Positions 13,801 through 22,180 of a stretch of DNA of 22,189 nt are shown here, in pieces. The translations under genes were made by a program, and so were the position numbers. The DNA comes from a virus, in IMG/VR virus record IMGVR_UViG_3300030118_004476, positions 1 through 22,189 of that record; one strand, written 5' to 3'. The notes below the pieces were generated by a model. That model saw only the letters and a list, made by a program, of their open reading frames with translations, did no database searches and was not told the DNA's origin. Within the stretch, counting starts at the first letter, position 1; the number at the start of each line of letters is the position of its first letter.

Positions 13801-14936
13801 GCAATACTTAAACCCTCAGCAGCAGATTTTAAAATAGTCATATCACCCTCTAAGGTGTCTAATCTTATTTGTGACATTCTTGAAGCAGCATCCTCTGCAT
13901 TATTAAGAATATCTACACTTGTTTTTAAACCGCCAATATTTTGCATTAAAGCAAGAAACGCAGGAGCAGAACGCTTATCTAAAAGTTCAATAGCCTCTGT
14001 AGCTCCAAAACCCTCTTCTTTTAATTTCTCCATAGCTTCTACAAGCTCTGGCAAACCTGTAACTGGGCCTCCTAATCTCTTAGCTAATTTAGAAGACTCG
14101 TCACCAAGTCTAAGAAATACATTTTTAAGTGCGTTACCTGCAATAGAACCACTTATACCATTATCAGCAAGATTAGCCATAAGTGCTGTGGTTTCTTCTA
14201 AAGTAAAACCTGTAGTTCTTGCAACTGGTGCAACAAACTTCATAGATTCAGTAAACTTATCAAGGTTAAGTGCGGAACTTGTAAAAGAAGCTGCCATAAC
14301 ATCTACTACATTTTGCGTTTGCACAGCGTCTTTACCAAAAGCTCTAAGTGTAGAACCTGCTATCTGTGCTGACTTAGCAAGCGACTCTCCTGTTGCTGCC
14401 GCAAGATTTAGTGTTGCTCCTGTAGCAGCATTTATCTCATCTACACTAAAACCTAATCTCGCAAACTCTTCTTGTAACTTACCTACTTGTGTTGCTGTAA
14501 ATATTGTAGTAGCACCAAAATCTCTGGCTGTTTTTTCTAAACTTTCAAACTCCTCTGCTGTCGCACCAGATATGGCTTTTACAGCAGCAAGCTGTGCTTC
14601 AAAGTCAGTAAAGGCAGTTACAATATTTTTTAAACCACCAACAATAGCTCTTACAGCAAAAGCAGAAGCAATAGCTACAGCAGCAGACTTAAAGGTATTA
14701 ACAAGCCTATTACCTGCTTTATTAAGGTTGTTAGCACCAGTAGCAGCTTGACCCATACTACCTTTTAAGGTGTCAAACTGTTTCCCAAGTGTTTTAATTT
14801 CAGCAGTTTTTTTCTTATACTCCTCGGTATCTTTGGTAAGTTTTTTTAACTCAGTTCTTGCTTTTATTATTTGTTTTTGTAATTGCTCTAATCCCTTAAG
14901 GTCAGCTTGAAATTGATATAGTGTAGTTATTGCCAT
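10839..14936 (-). CDS. Tail tape measure protein (TP901-type)
   Basis: A 1365-aa protein that sets tail length and passes through the tail tube during DNA ejection. After an N-terminal coiled coil (1-65), the TP901-type core (about 110-340) has FEAQLAAVKAISGATAEEFE, IFTATQVGKLQEEFARLGFS, EETTALMANLADNGISG and SAPFLALMQNIGG-like segments (here KRSAPAFLALMQNIGG). Hydrophobic segments lie near 418-438 and 468-488 and around 1178-1235 (ALIQGALATVAALAPPP). Long charged coiled coils fill 500-1170. The end carries GGMVHGPSHAQGGV and ELEGGEAVINKRS, a signature common in Bacteroidota tape measures. It starts 2 bases after the stop of the 1550-aa tail protein. If roughly 1.5 angstroms per residue applies, the tail would be about 200 nm. 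Confidence 0.93.
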   Translation of the reverse strand: MAITTLYQFQADLKGLEQLQKQIIKARTELKKLTKDTEEYKKKTAEIKTLGKQFDTLKGSMGQAATGANNLNKAGNRLVNTFKSAAVAIASAFAVRAIVGGLKNIVTAFTDFEAQLAAVKAISGATAEEFESLEKTARDFGATTIFTATQVGKLQEEFARLGFSVDEINAATGATLNLAAATGESLAKSAQIAGSTLRAFGKDAVQTQNVVDVMAASFTSSALNLDKFTESMKFVAPVARTTGFTLEETTALMANLADNGISGSIAGNALKNVFLRLGDESSKLAKRLGGPVTGLPELVEAMEKLKEEGFGATEAIELLDKRSAPAFLALMQNIGGLKTSVDILNNAEDAASRMSQIRLDTLEGDMTILKSAAEGLSIALGDEFDTNLRQIVFSLTNFIQSITNSDTALNAIKNTIKVASAILATLAVRLAAVGAVKLITGIKNMADSFMALRTAMLGASAATKTLTTAMKANIFINIATAVAGLAGAFFTLRRETSEAELAQKRLNNALLNELEAIIQLEEGTTARARAMRAFKGEFKEQLGLIDIELATEEELIELRELAIRQEEEKLELATNKSEIKRKEKELVLAKEQLKADKELLDNFDERLKKAEAADKKQGGSIKDGTAGQRAFLLIREKEKALKRQANAEDLALEIKALKEEREELQKSLALQLQDTEVYQRLRLKGEDTFRVKTKKLLDQQLIDFRKLQKDQQDIVIGKKEQELFEKSALVKFFDMVNAKSGLFGEDLTDMNNKIETFVEKMNEGEGGLKGFDIESRAAEISSRKNGQSIEKLGIEVSLLDNFFNDLVGSLKTGTKELKNFTEKGFGLNKVKDLTKELNKSLAALLTDRIENRKEAIRQELQTELDGLSKQRQLAVTNTQRIKKALESDNNEIKTQTILNNKSKFEVLKNLSVEELDILEKGGDASKELTQRLLTEMSQEELAKIKQNDQLVINLKQDARNKLVAIDNERIKILEDSLIEQERLRNDFGEQENRGIARRFRKQLRLIKQNGDNRIKQEIRNFNQRTGLNFDENRDFQTQLNEMLASDEEFGEARIRNAVQTGNAIKKINNNTTNEMIDAVSGAIDQFNMLFQMAFSAFETFATNQLALERQAIEERFDMDKRDRDDALQAELDALGDNEAAKENLRRIAAQREEDIEEKKNQELRKIAKKEFQIAKANQIVSALIQGALATVAALAPPPTGAGPIAGIPLAAIVGSLSALQVAAIASQKFVGKLGGMIPQFAKGGMVHGPSHAQGGVKFNAGGRVVELEGGEAVINKRSTAMFRPQLSAMNVAGGGISFQDGGMTPTVAGLANRLQSTQVSPEQQMQDFANSITASINTQEVVVTESSITQTQTDVSTIESNSTLF

Positions 14937-14938
14937 AA

Positions 14939-17900
14939 TTAATAAATTGTTTCGCTTCCGTCAGTATCACCTAAATCATCAGGTGTGCTTGAAAGGTAAA
15001 GCTTTTGTTTTTTACCACTTTTGTCTATAAAGTAAACATCTCCAGTTATAGTGTTTTCACCATGTGTAAAGTTTGCAACAACCTCTCCACCATAAAAGTT
15101 AATATCACCATTTTTACTAACACTTATTACATTTTGTTTTATGTATCTTTGTAATCTCTCGTTATAGTAACCACCACCAACTTGAAATATGTCAGATGGT
15201 TTATATTCATTACCACAACCTAAAACAACCTGACCCTTTCCAGCTACAAGTCTTTTACCAAAAGCTACAGAGCTGTCGTTTACAGAATTTTTATCTTCAA
15301 AATCGTAAGATTGATTTGTAATTCCGTTTTTATTTGTATATACTAAAGGCTCAACTACTGTCTCACGAGGCAAACTATTTAAAATATCTATAGTAAGGTT
15401 GTTTTTTAAATTAACAGTTGTGCTTTTATCAGGACTACCATCTTCTAAAAGAATACTGTGGTTATCTTTAGTAACAAGATAAGTCTTGTTGTTGACTCTT
15501 ATTTTACCTGTTTGATTTGGCGTTGAAGTAAGACTCCCATAATTTGTGTTAGGAGGTAATGATAAGACTATACCGCCTTTTCTAAATTTAACATCTCTTT
15601 TCCATTCTACAAGCTCAACTTTAGTTAGTTCGTTTTTACCTGGCTTATAATCTACAATTTTGTTGACAGTCCAGTAAGTAGATATGCCGCCATCCATTTC
15701 TATTTTTATAATATCTCTATAATCAAATGTAGCAATATCTGTTGGTGTAAGATTCATTTGACAAGTTCTTAAAGCAGCACCACCATTTATTTTTTGATAA
15801 TAACCACCATAGTATCTGTCAAAAAGACCTCTTTGAAATGTGCTTCCTGAGCCTATATTATACCAAGATAAATTATCTTCATAAGTAGAACTACTTGCAT
15901 GATTGTAGTTATAGGTATGAGCATAAGGGTAGTTTGGGAAAAAAGCAGGATTACCTAAATCATCTGCTAAAGACCACATATTTGTTTCTGTACTTAATCC
16001 ATACCAGTTTAAAATTCTAATATTGAATTTAGTGCTATTGTCTGGTCTATCAAAACCATTAAACCAACCCCAACTCATTGGGTCTCCACTCCACATACAA
16101 GGAACAATAGGACAGATATTTGCTGATGGATTTGTGGGTATAGTTCTATCTCCCTCAAAACCTGTATTTCCTTTGATTCTAAATGTTGGTGAAAAAACAT
16201 CAGTTCCAAGAGCAAATGTTTCTTTCCTATATAAATCTCCATTCTCTATATCTAAAGACCACAGCTCTGTGTTCATACTTGTATTATATCTTTCAGTAAC
16301 TATAGTATCACTGTCATCTATCTTGTACTTAAACTCTGTAACTTTAGCCATCTCCTCTATGATAAACTTGTCAGACCAATTAGATTTATCTATCTTTTTT
16401 GACCAATCAAGAACCTTGCCAGAACCATAAAAATCATCATAAGGTTCAACAAATACAGTTCTTGTATTTTCATCAGCAGTCCAGTGTAAATTAAACAACT
16501 GTGTCAATCCTTTGATAAAATCTATTTGCTTTGTGCATGGTAAAATTTTCTCAAGATTTATTGCTGTTGGTGGTGTGTAAGCATTATCTGCTAATGGGTA
16601 TGCTACGAAATCTTGGTCTTTTATCCAGCCTTTTACTTTGTTTAAAGGCCCTGCGTTACCAAGACCTGCAAAATTTAATCCTCCAAAAGCCACCTGAACC
16701 TCATCACCAGCAACAAGGTCTATATCTATATCAATCCAATGAGTGTTCCAGGAATTATTACCATCTGCTTCAATATTCCAAACAGCATTTTGTGAACCTA
16801 TACCATTATAAGGTGGCTCTGTAGAGTCAGTAGGATTACCCATCATATTTAAAGGGCCTGGAGTACACTGATTAAAAAAGGGAGGGTTATAATCAATTAC
16901 ACAACCATTTACATAAAGCCAAACAGACCATCTACCCTTGTTATCCCCAAATCCATTTTGTTTTAACTTTACTCTTGCTGAGTAATAAAGTCTATATCTA
17001 CCAGTAAAAGGAACTTGATAACCGCCATTCACAAAGTTTGATGTGTTTTGTATATAAGCAGGTGCGTTTAAGACAGGGTTTAATGATGGGTAATATCTTC
17101 TATATGTGTTTCCCCCAGTCCCAGTAGCAGGTATAGTTGGTAAACTTTCTTCAGCCGCAAGAGAAGCTGTTGTATAGTAATCACCATCTTCACCAAAGGT
17201 GGGTATGTTGTCTCTATAATCTTCACCACTTGTGTAAGGAACAATGAGCTTCTTAAAAAAATCTGTGTTGAAAAAGTTACTATCTACTGTGTAAGGTGTT
17301 GGTTGGCCGTTATTTTCTATTTGAGAAAATATAGCATCAACTATTGCTTTTACATATAAGGCTGGGTGTAAATCATCTTGTGATATAGTTGTGTTGTTAC
17401 CGTTAGACCACTCGCCATAACTAATTAAAGGATATACATAAGGAATTTGGTCAACAGTTTTACTCCAACTCTGTGTAATGTTATCATAGTTTTTAAAATG
17501 CTTACCATCACTTGATTCTTGTGTTATATTAAAATCAAGGTCACAAATTTTTGTGTCACCAAGTCTTTGTGGCCAAAAGCTTGGGTCTTCAATAATATGG
17601 CATTTATATGCTCCACCTTTGCCAGTTGACATTTGCTCAATTCTTGCATAACCCTCAAAAACATATATACCTTTTGCTTTTATTCTTGCTTTTCTCCAAG
17701 ATATATCTTCTCTTTTTCTAACAGAGCCATCAGCAGTCATGCTTTTTAAAATCCTTTGATTGTGATGATTTGCAGGAAGCTCAAATGTTTTAGAAAAACC
17801 AGAAGACCTCTTACCAGGCTGTTTTACATTTGCAGAGTTAAAATTTAAAGATAAAGGAACTTTGTCAACATCTAAAATATCTAAATACTCATAATTTTCA

Positions 17901-19591
17901 ACATCTGTCCTTTCAATAAGGTTTTTTTCTATTTCCTGTGTAATAGGTATAGATTTTTCTACCGTAGTGTAACCTGCGTTGTATATTCTTAAATCTCCTA
18001 TTATAGCTGAGTAAGGCTGACTTTCGTCTATTGGTTTTATTTTAAGTAAACTTTCAGTATATGACGCTATTCTTTTTCTTTTGTAACAGTTTGGGTAAAA
18101 TGAACCATAATCACTATCATTTTCAGGTTTTACTGCAACAGAAGCTACTGATGCAACTAAACCAGTTGTTTGTATTACATTATCATAAAAAGGAACTACA
18201 ACCGTTGTAAATCCTGGTTCTGTTATATTATAAACATAGCCTGAACCATCTTTTTCAAAATTTATTTCAGACATAGCAAACTCAAGGTCATCAAATTGGC
18301 CTGCTCCTATAACATTTTCTTCTGGACATAAAATTTGAACAGTACAGTTATTTAATTCATTTATTGTAATATTTATTTTTTTACCGCCAGTAGAAGCGTT
18401 TTGACAAGGAGAATATGGTTTGTTAGAATACCTTTGAGAAAGTGCTGTACTATACCAAAAAGCAGGAAGAGCGCCACCACTATCATAACCACCACCAAAA
18501 GTCATGTTGGTTGGAATAGCAGAATAATTGTCATCTTCACTTCCTTGTATACCGTCTAAACCTGCGTCTTGATAAGCCATAGGCACTTCTACATCCCAAC
18601 CCTCTCCACCGCTTAAGTGTCTTCCCTGTCTTGTAGAGTCAAATTTTATAGCACCTGCTATATACTCCCAAAGATAACTATGCTCCCATGGTGATACTGT
18701 AAAATTAAAACTACTCCAAAAATCTACTGTTTGAAACCAATTTAGAACATTGTCTAAATACTGTTCTGGAACAGGAATACCTTTTTCTACTAAATCACTA
18801 CCGTTATACAAAAAACCATAACTTGTTTGTTGTGTAATTTGTTCTGAACCTAAAGTTTGTGCTATTGCAGATAATGTTGATTCTTTACCTCTTCCGACAG
18901 CACGAACAAGAACTGTTTGACCAAAACCCTCTAATATTTCAAAAGAAAATGTAAAACCAGCAGCCCAGGTGTTAGGTATTCCTCTGGCATATAAAATACG
19001 ACCCTGCTCTGTGTTCTCTCTGTTTTCTGATGCTCTGTTCTCAGAATCAGTAGGGTAATTCTCGCTATCCATAGAGTAAGTATTACCATTGAATAATGAT
19101 GATGTACCTGGTATTATATTACTATCTAAAGTAAACGCTATAATACTGTTTGGGTTATAAAAACACATACTGCCACCACTTTGCGGATTGTATGTAAACT
19201 GATTGCCAAATAAGTTTGTAAATTCACCGTAACCAAACCATGGCAACCCAGCAGGGTCATCATCTACCCTATACATAAGTCCATTTAAGTTTAGAGTAGA
19301 GGTGTCGTTTGGTAAAGAATAAGGCGACTGTTGATAATCATTTTCTATAAGCCATTGTATGCCTATAGGATTTAGATACTTATAGTGTTGGACAATACCA
19401 CCAGCATACGGTGTAAAACTGTTAAAATCAGGATTAGAAGCGAGCTGTTGAGTACAAATCTTCTGCTCATCAAAACTTCTCCTTGTTATTGAGCCAGTCT
19501 GTATTTCTGTTGTAAGAGTTAATCTTTGCTCTTCTACAGATTGTACTGCTACTTCTAATATTAAATCGTTTATATTTGGAGAATCAGCCAT
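14939..19591 (-). CDS. Large tail-tip/baseplate protein (hub-like domain, possible host-interaction regions)
   Basis: A 1550-aa structural protein. Its middle (about 555-700) contains VPLSLNFNSANVKQPGKRSS, GFSKTFELPANHHNQRIL and GIYVFEGYARIEQM. This SLNF...KR-x-x-FSKTF-x-x-PAN-x-x-N pattern marks the hub-like tail protein of Bacteroidota siphophages that closes the tail tube. The first 550 residues are Asn/Gly/Tyr/Ser-rich with little Lys, as in extracellular beta-rich or adhesin-like parts, and contain a local Ser-Glu-Asn repeat stretch near 173-193. Residues about 850-960 look like a beta-sandwich (GRYRLYYSARVKLKQ, GDEVQVAFGG), possibly carbohydrate-binding. The C-terminus has VYFIDKSGKKQKLYL. 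It lies directly after the tape measure in transcription-opposite order (upstream of it), coupled by TAA-N1-ATG to the previous gene. Receptor binding is inferred. Confidence 0.8.
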   Translation of the reverse strand: MADSPNINDLILEVAVQSVEEQRLTLTTEIQTGSITRRSFDEQKICTQQLASNPDFNSFTPYAGGIVQHYKYLNPIGIQWLIENDYQQSPYSLPNDTSTLNLNGLMYRVDDDPAGLPWFGYGEFTNLFGNQFTYNPQSGGSMCFYNPNSIIAFTLDSNIIPGTSSLFNGNTYSMDSENYPTDSENRASENRENTEQGRILYARGIPNTWAAGFTFSFEILEGFGQTVLVRAVGRGKESTLSAIAQTLGSEQITQQTSYGFLYNGSDLVEKGIPVPEQYLDNVLNWFQTVDFWSSFNFTVSPWEHSYLWEYIAGAIKFDSTRQGRHLSGGEGWDVEVPMAYQDAGLDGIQGSEDDNYSAIPTNMTFGGGYDSGGALPAFWYSTALSQRYSNKPYSPCQNASTGGKKINITINELNNCTVQILCPEENVIGAGQFDDLEFAMSEINFEKDGSGYVYNITEPGFTTVVVPFYDNVIQTTGLVASVASVAVKPENDSDYGSFYPNCYKRKRIASYTESLLKIKPIDESQPYSAIIGDLRIYNAGYTTVEKSIPITQEIEKNLIERTDVENYEYLDILDVDKVPLSLNFNSANVKQPGKRSSGFSKTFELPANHHNQRILKSMTADGSVRKREDISWRKARIKAKGIYVFEGYARIEQMSTGKGGAYKCHIIEDPSFWPQRLGDTKICDLDFNITQESSDGKHFKNYDNITQSWSKTVDQIPYVYPLISYGEWSNGNNTTISQDDLHPALYVKAIVDAIFSQIENNGQPTPYTVDSNFFNTDFFKKLIVPYTSGEDYRDNIPTFGEDGDYYTTASLAAEESLPTIPATGTGGNTYRRYYPSLNPVLNAPAYIQNTSNFVNGGYQVPFTGRYRLYYSARVKLKQNGFGDNKGRWSVWLYVNGCVIDYNPPFFNQCTPGPLNMMGNPTDSTEPPYNGIGSQNAVWNIEADGNNSWNTHWIDIDIDLVAGDEVQVAFGGLNFAGLGNAGPLNKVKGWIKDQDFVAYPLADNAYTPPTAINLEKILPCTKQIDFIKGLTQLFNLHWTADENTRTVFVEPYDDFYGSGKVLDWSKKIDKSNWSDKFIIEEMAKVTEFKYKIDDSDTIVTERYNTSMNTELWSLDIENGDLYRKETFALGTDVFSPTFRIKGNTGFEGDRTIPTNPSANICPIVPCMWSGDPMSWGWFNGFDRPDNSTKFNIRILNWYGLSTETNMWSLADDLGNPAFFPNYPYAHTYNYNHASSSTYEDNLSWYNIGSGSTFQRGLFDRYYGGYYQKINGGAALRTCQMNLTPTDIATFDYRDIIKIEMDGGISTYWTVNKIVDYKPGKNELTKVELVEWKRDVKFRKGGIVLSLPPNTNYGSLTSTPNQTGKIRVNNKTYLVTKDNHSILLEDGSPDKSTTVNLKNNLTIDILNSLPRETVVEPLVYTNKNGITNQSYDFEDKNSVNDSSVAFGKRLVAGKGQVVLGCGNEYKPSDIFQVGGGYYNERLQRYIKQNVISVSKNGDINFYGGEVVANFTHGENTITGDVYFIDKSGKKQKLYLSSTPDDLGDTDGSETIY

Positions 19592-19592
19592 A

Positions 19593-20948
19593 TTAATTTT
19601 TTTGTACTAATGTGTTTTCAGATAAAGTGTATTTAAACTCTATAAAATGTCTGCCGTTTTCTGTTGTGTGTAGCTTATAGCTTGACTTTATAATATTTAT
19701 AGCTACAAGCCCACCACTACCAGTTTTAGTTTCAGAAGTTTGATTTATAGTTGTTGTTATCCATGTTAAAGGCGAAACTATAAGTTCCTCAAGCCAATTT
19801 GCATCTTCTGTTGTAACAGGTTGTGAAAAAACAGTAAATACTTGTTTTCTCTTATTTAACAAACTTGTTCTTGAATGTTGACCTCTTAACACACCAAAAG
19901 TTTGAGAGTCTGACCTATCAAAATTTGTATGTCTGTCAAACTCAACACCAGAAACATCTGTTTCTTTAGATATAGTTCCTGTGGCTGTAAAGAAGTCAAA
20001 AGCACCTCTCATATTTTTAAATATAAATGTTGTATGTTGACATTTGTCAAAACCATCAGTTAGCTTGTAATACATTGGCAAACTTCTTCTTATAACATTA
20101 CCAGTTGCAATACTTTTAAAATTAAAACGAATCCTCATTTCATTAGTTGCTAAAGTTCCGTTATTGTTCAATAGCATATTTTGATTTGGAGAGCCGACAA
20201 GAAAAAGCCAAAAACTTAAAACTAAAGGATGAACATGAAAAGCTATATGTTGGTCAATTATGTAGTTTGCAGGAATCTCCTCTATGACACCTGCACCGTT
20301 TCTAATTTCTAAAAAAGCCTGTCTTGTATTTATGTAACTATATAGTAGTGGATAGAAAAAGTAAAATCCTTGCTGTATGTCAATAACCTGGTTTCTTGTT
20401 TGATTTGTCATTAACAAAGCCTCGCTACTGTTAAACCAAGGTGAAGCACTATTGTTACTATAGTTGGCAACAAATCTATCCATTTTTATATAACTGCCTG
20501 ATGTGTCAGTAGCCTCATCAACCATTGTGTTTGTAGCTGTAACTATAAAAAAGTTTGTATCTTTTTCTGTGCTATCATCCTCTAAAGAACCGTCATTAGT
20601 TTCAATAACTGCATTTATTTTTAACACAAACTTTCTCCATAACATTTTGTCAAAATTTGCACACCAGTTTTGATTATAAAAAGATTCTTCATCCTCAAAA
20701 TAGTTAGAACAATATTCTGATACATTAAAACTAAAAATATCACCGCCATCATCAGTATAACCGTTCATTTCTACTAAAGTGTCTATAAAGTTACCTGAAC
20801 CTGGCACATCCTCAAGTAATAAACTACCCTTATAATGTGCAACTGTGTTACCGCCTGAATTTGTAGTACGAACCCTAATAACTATAGGTCTTTGACAACT
20901 TACAAATTTACCATGCGGCTGACTTATTATACTAAAATTTACAGCCAT
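19593..20948 (-). CDS. Tail protein of unknown role, distal-tail/tip-like
   Basis: A 451-aa beta-rich protein beginning MAVNFSIISQPHGKFVSCQR. An Ig- or FN3-like N-terminal region (PIVIRVRTTNSGGNTVAHYK ... DDGGDIFSFNVSEYCSNYF) is followed by a middle rich in aromatic residues and by TFIFKNMRGAFDFFTATGTI, FDRHTNFDRSDSQTFGVLRG and LVSPLTWITT-like segments (here LIVSPLTWITTTINQTS). The KN-x-x-GA-x-D-x-F-x-x-TG segment occurs in tail proteins of Bacteroidota siphophages next to the hub gene, where a distal tail protein would be expected. The stop-start junction with both neighbours is TAATATG, showing tight coupling in the tail operon. The fold and the Dit-like role are inferred from position and pattern. 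Confidence 0.72.
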   Translation of the reverse strand: MAVNFSIISQPHGKFVSCQRPIVIRVRTTNSGGNTVAHYKGSLLLEDVPGSGNFIDTLVEMNGYTDDGGDIFSFNVSEYCSNYFEDEESFYNQNWCANFDKMLWRKFVLKINAVIETNDGSLEDDSTEKDTNFFIVTATNTMVDEATDTSGSYIKMDRFVANYSNNSASPWFNSSEALLMTNQTRNQVIDIQQGFYFFYPLLYSYINTRQAFLEIRNGAGVIEEIPANYIIDQHIAFHVHPLVLSFWLFLVGSPNQNMLLNNNGTLATNEMRIRFNFKSIATGNVIRRSLPMYYKLTDGFDKCQHTTFIFKNMRGAFDFFTATGTISKETDVSGVEFDRHTNFDRSDSQTFGVLRGQHSRTSLLNKRKQVFTVFSQPVTTEDANWLEELIVSPLTWITTTINQTSETKTGSGGLVAINIIKSSYKLHTTENGRHFIEFKYTLSENTLVQKN

Positions 20949-20949
20949 A

Positions 20950-21486
20950 TTATCTTATGTTTAATTCTTTATTTAATTCTTTATTTATCTCCATGGCTAA
21001 TATAGCGTTTAAATCTGACTGTATTTGCTTTTCCATATCTTGTTTCAATGAATCAAGCCAGCCTGTTGATTTTACTGTCCTACCCCTTTCACTTGCTGCA
21101 TTAGCAACTTTAAAAGCCATTCTTTTCGCAGATTGCTCATCTAAACCATATTTTGTTTTTGCCCAATTAATCAAAGCACCTATATAATTACTTTGGCCAC
21201 CTGGGCTTCTAAATTGTCCGTAGGGTGCATCTGATGGTGTTCTACCAAATTTATTACTACCACCTGTGTTTAACCTTACAGCAGTGTCACTACCTTGAAA
21301 ATCCCATAATAAAAAACCAGCAGTTAACCTTGGAAATGTTGCTCTAATACTATCAGAAGTAGCATAAGTTGTTGACTGTATTGATGTGTTAGAACCAACA
21401 ATACTTGTATTCAAGGCATTTCTCATTTTAGACTCTGTTCTAAAACCAGTTTTGTGCAAAGCTTGTATGACATTTTGTAAAATCAT
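20950..21486 (-). CDS. Tail-completion/head-tail joining-like protein (HK97 gp10-like)
   Basis: A 178-aa product starting at ATG 21486 (MILQNVIQALHKTGFRTESK). A longer frame to 21567 overlaps the previous gene by 80 bases and is rejected because the ATG at 21486 follows that gene's stop by one base (TAATATG), the same junction seen twice more in this operon. The middle has DSIRATFPRLTAGFLLWDFQ, and the C-terminal part has YIGALINWAKTKYGLDEQSA and AASERGRTVKSTGWLDSLKQ, ending in a helix. Helical proteins with an AKR-x-A-x-K-x-A...W-x-D-S-x-x-x-x-x end are typical of gp10-like tail-completion proteins that lie before the tail tube genes. Assignment is moderate; a minor tail protein is the alternative. 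Confidence 0.72.
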   Translation of the reverse strand: MILQNVIQALHKTGFRTESKMRNALNTSIVGSNTSIQSTTYATSDSIRATFPRLTAGFLLWDFQGSDTAVRLNTGGSNKFGRTPSDAPYGQFRSPGGQSNYIGALINWAKTKYGLDEQSAKRMAFKVANAASERGRTVKSTGWLDSLKQDMEKQIQSDLNAILAMEINKELNKELNIR

Positions 21487-21487
21487 A

Positions 21488-22180
21488 TTATGGGTTTGAA
21501 GTTTCTGAGCCTGGATAAACTGGTGGGAAAGTAGGTGCTGAATCTGTTGTGCTACATGGGTCATCATCTACATAACAACAAGTTCCGTCATCTACACCAG
21601 CATTAGGGTCGTAGTTAATAGCAAGTGGGTCAGTACAACCACAAGAGCCAAAATAATCTTGACATGGTTCGTTACAACCACTATTACCTGTAGAGCCACC
21701 ACCACAAGGGTCAACGCTAACAGCAATATTTGCTATAGCATCAAATCTAACACGAAGAGCTACTACTTTATCATTTAAAATACCTTTTTCTCTTGTTATT
21801 GTTATTTTGTGTTTTGGTATATGTGCTTTACAACCTCCACCACCACTTATACCAAGTGCAAGACAAGAAAGCATATTCCAACATTTTAATTCTAACTCTG
21901 CCATAATAGCTATAACATTGTCATCAAATATTTGAATACCTTGTGTACTACCAGCAGATATAGGTCTTGCCATAATACATTCAAAAGTGTAAACTTCTTT
22001 TACACCCTCTGCTATGTATGATGATGGATAATTAACATTTAGTAAATCATAACAAACATTGTGGTCAAAATTTATTGATTCTGGAGAACCCACTTTAAAA
22101 GTACAAAATCCTGCGGCAGTAGCACAAGATTTAAAGTCGTTCATAAGAGAAACTAAGTTGTATTGTGTTGTATAAGACAT
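21488..22180 (-). CDS. Tail-terminator-like protein with C-terminal Cys-rich GCTDP repeat
   Basis: A 230-aa protein in two parts. Residues 1-155 are an alpha/beta region (LVSLMNDFKSCATAAGFCTF ... ALRVRFDAIANIAVSVDPCG) with the size and place of a tail-terminator or tail-completion protein, the first gene seen of the tail operon. Residues 157-230 are a Gly/Cys/Ser/Pro-rich extension with GCTDPLAINYDPNAGVDDG (181-199) then TCCY. That motif is a short acidic, Cys-bearing repeat frequent in secreted proteins of Flavobacteriia and in some marine phages; the DD-G-T acidic turn suggests calcium binding. The extension probably projects from the virion or connector, but the function is not known. The right edge leaves only 9 bases upstream of ATG 22180, so its promoter is not seen. 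Coupled to the next gene by TAATATG. Confidence 0.75.
   Translation of the reverse strand: MSYTTQYNLVSLMNDFKSCATAAGFCTFKVGSPESINFDHNVCYDLLNVNYPSSYIAEGVKEVYTFECIMARPISAGSTQGIQIFDDNVIAIMAELELKCWNMLSCLALGISGGGGCKAHIPKHKITITREKGILNDKVVALRVRFDAIANIAVSVDPCGGGSTGNSGCNEPCQDYFGSCGCTDPLAINYDPNAGVDDGTCCYVDDDPCSTTDSAPTFPPVYPGSETSNP

Noticed and set aside
12913-14751. Long open frame (612 codons) on the plus strand
   Set aside because: It lies antisense to the tape measure gene and its translation is Ser/Ala/Phe-rich with no domain, as expected from the reverse complement of Lys/Ala/Glu-rich coiled coils. No promoter or leader of the local type precedes it.
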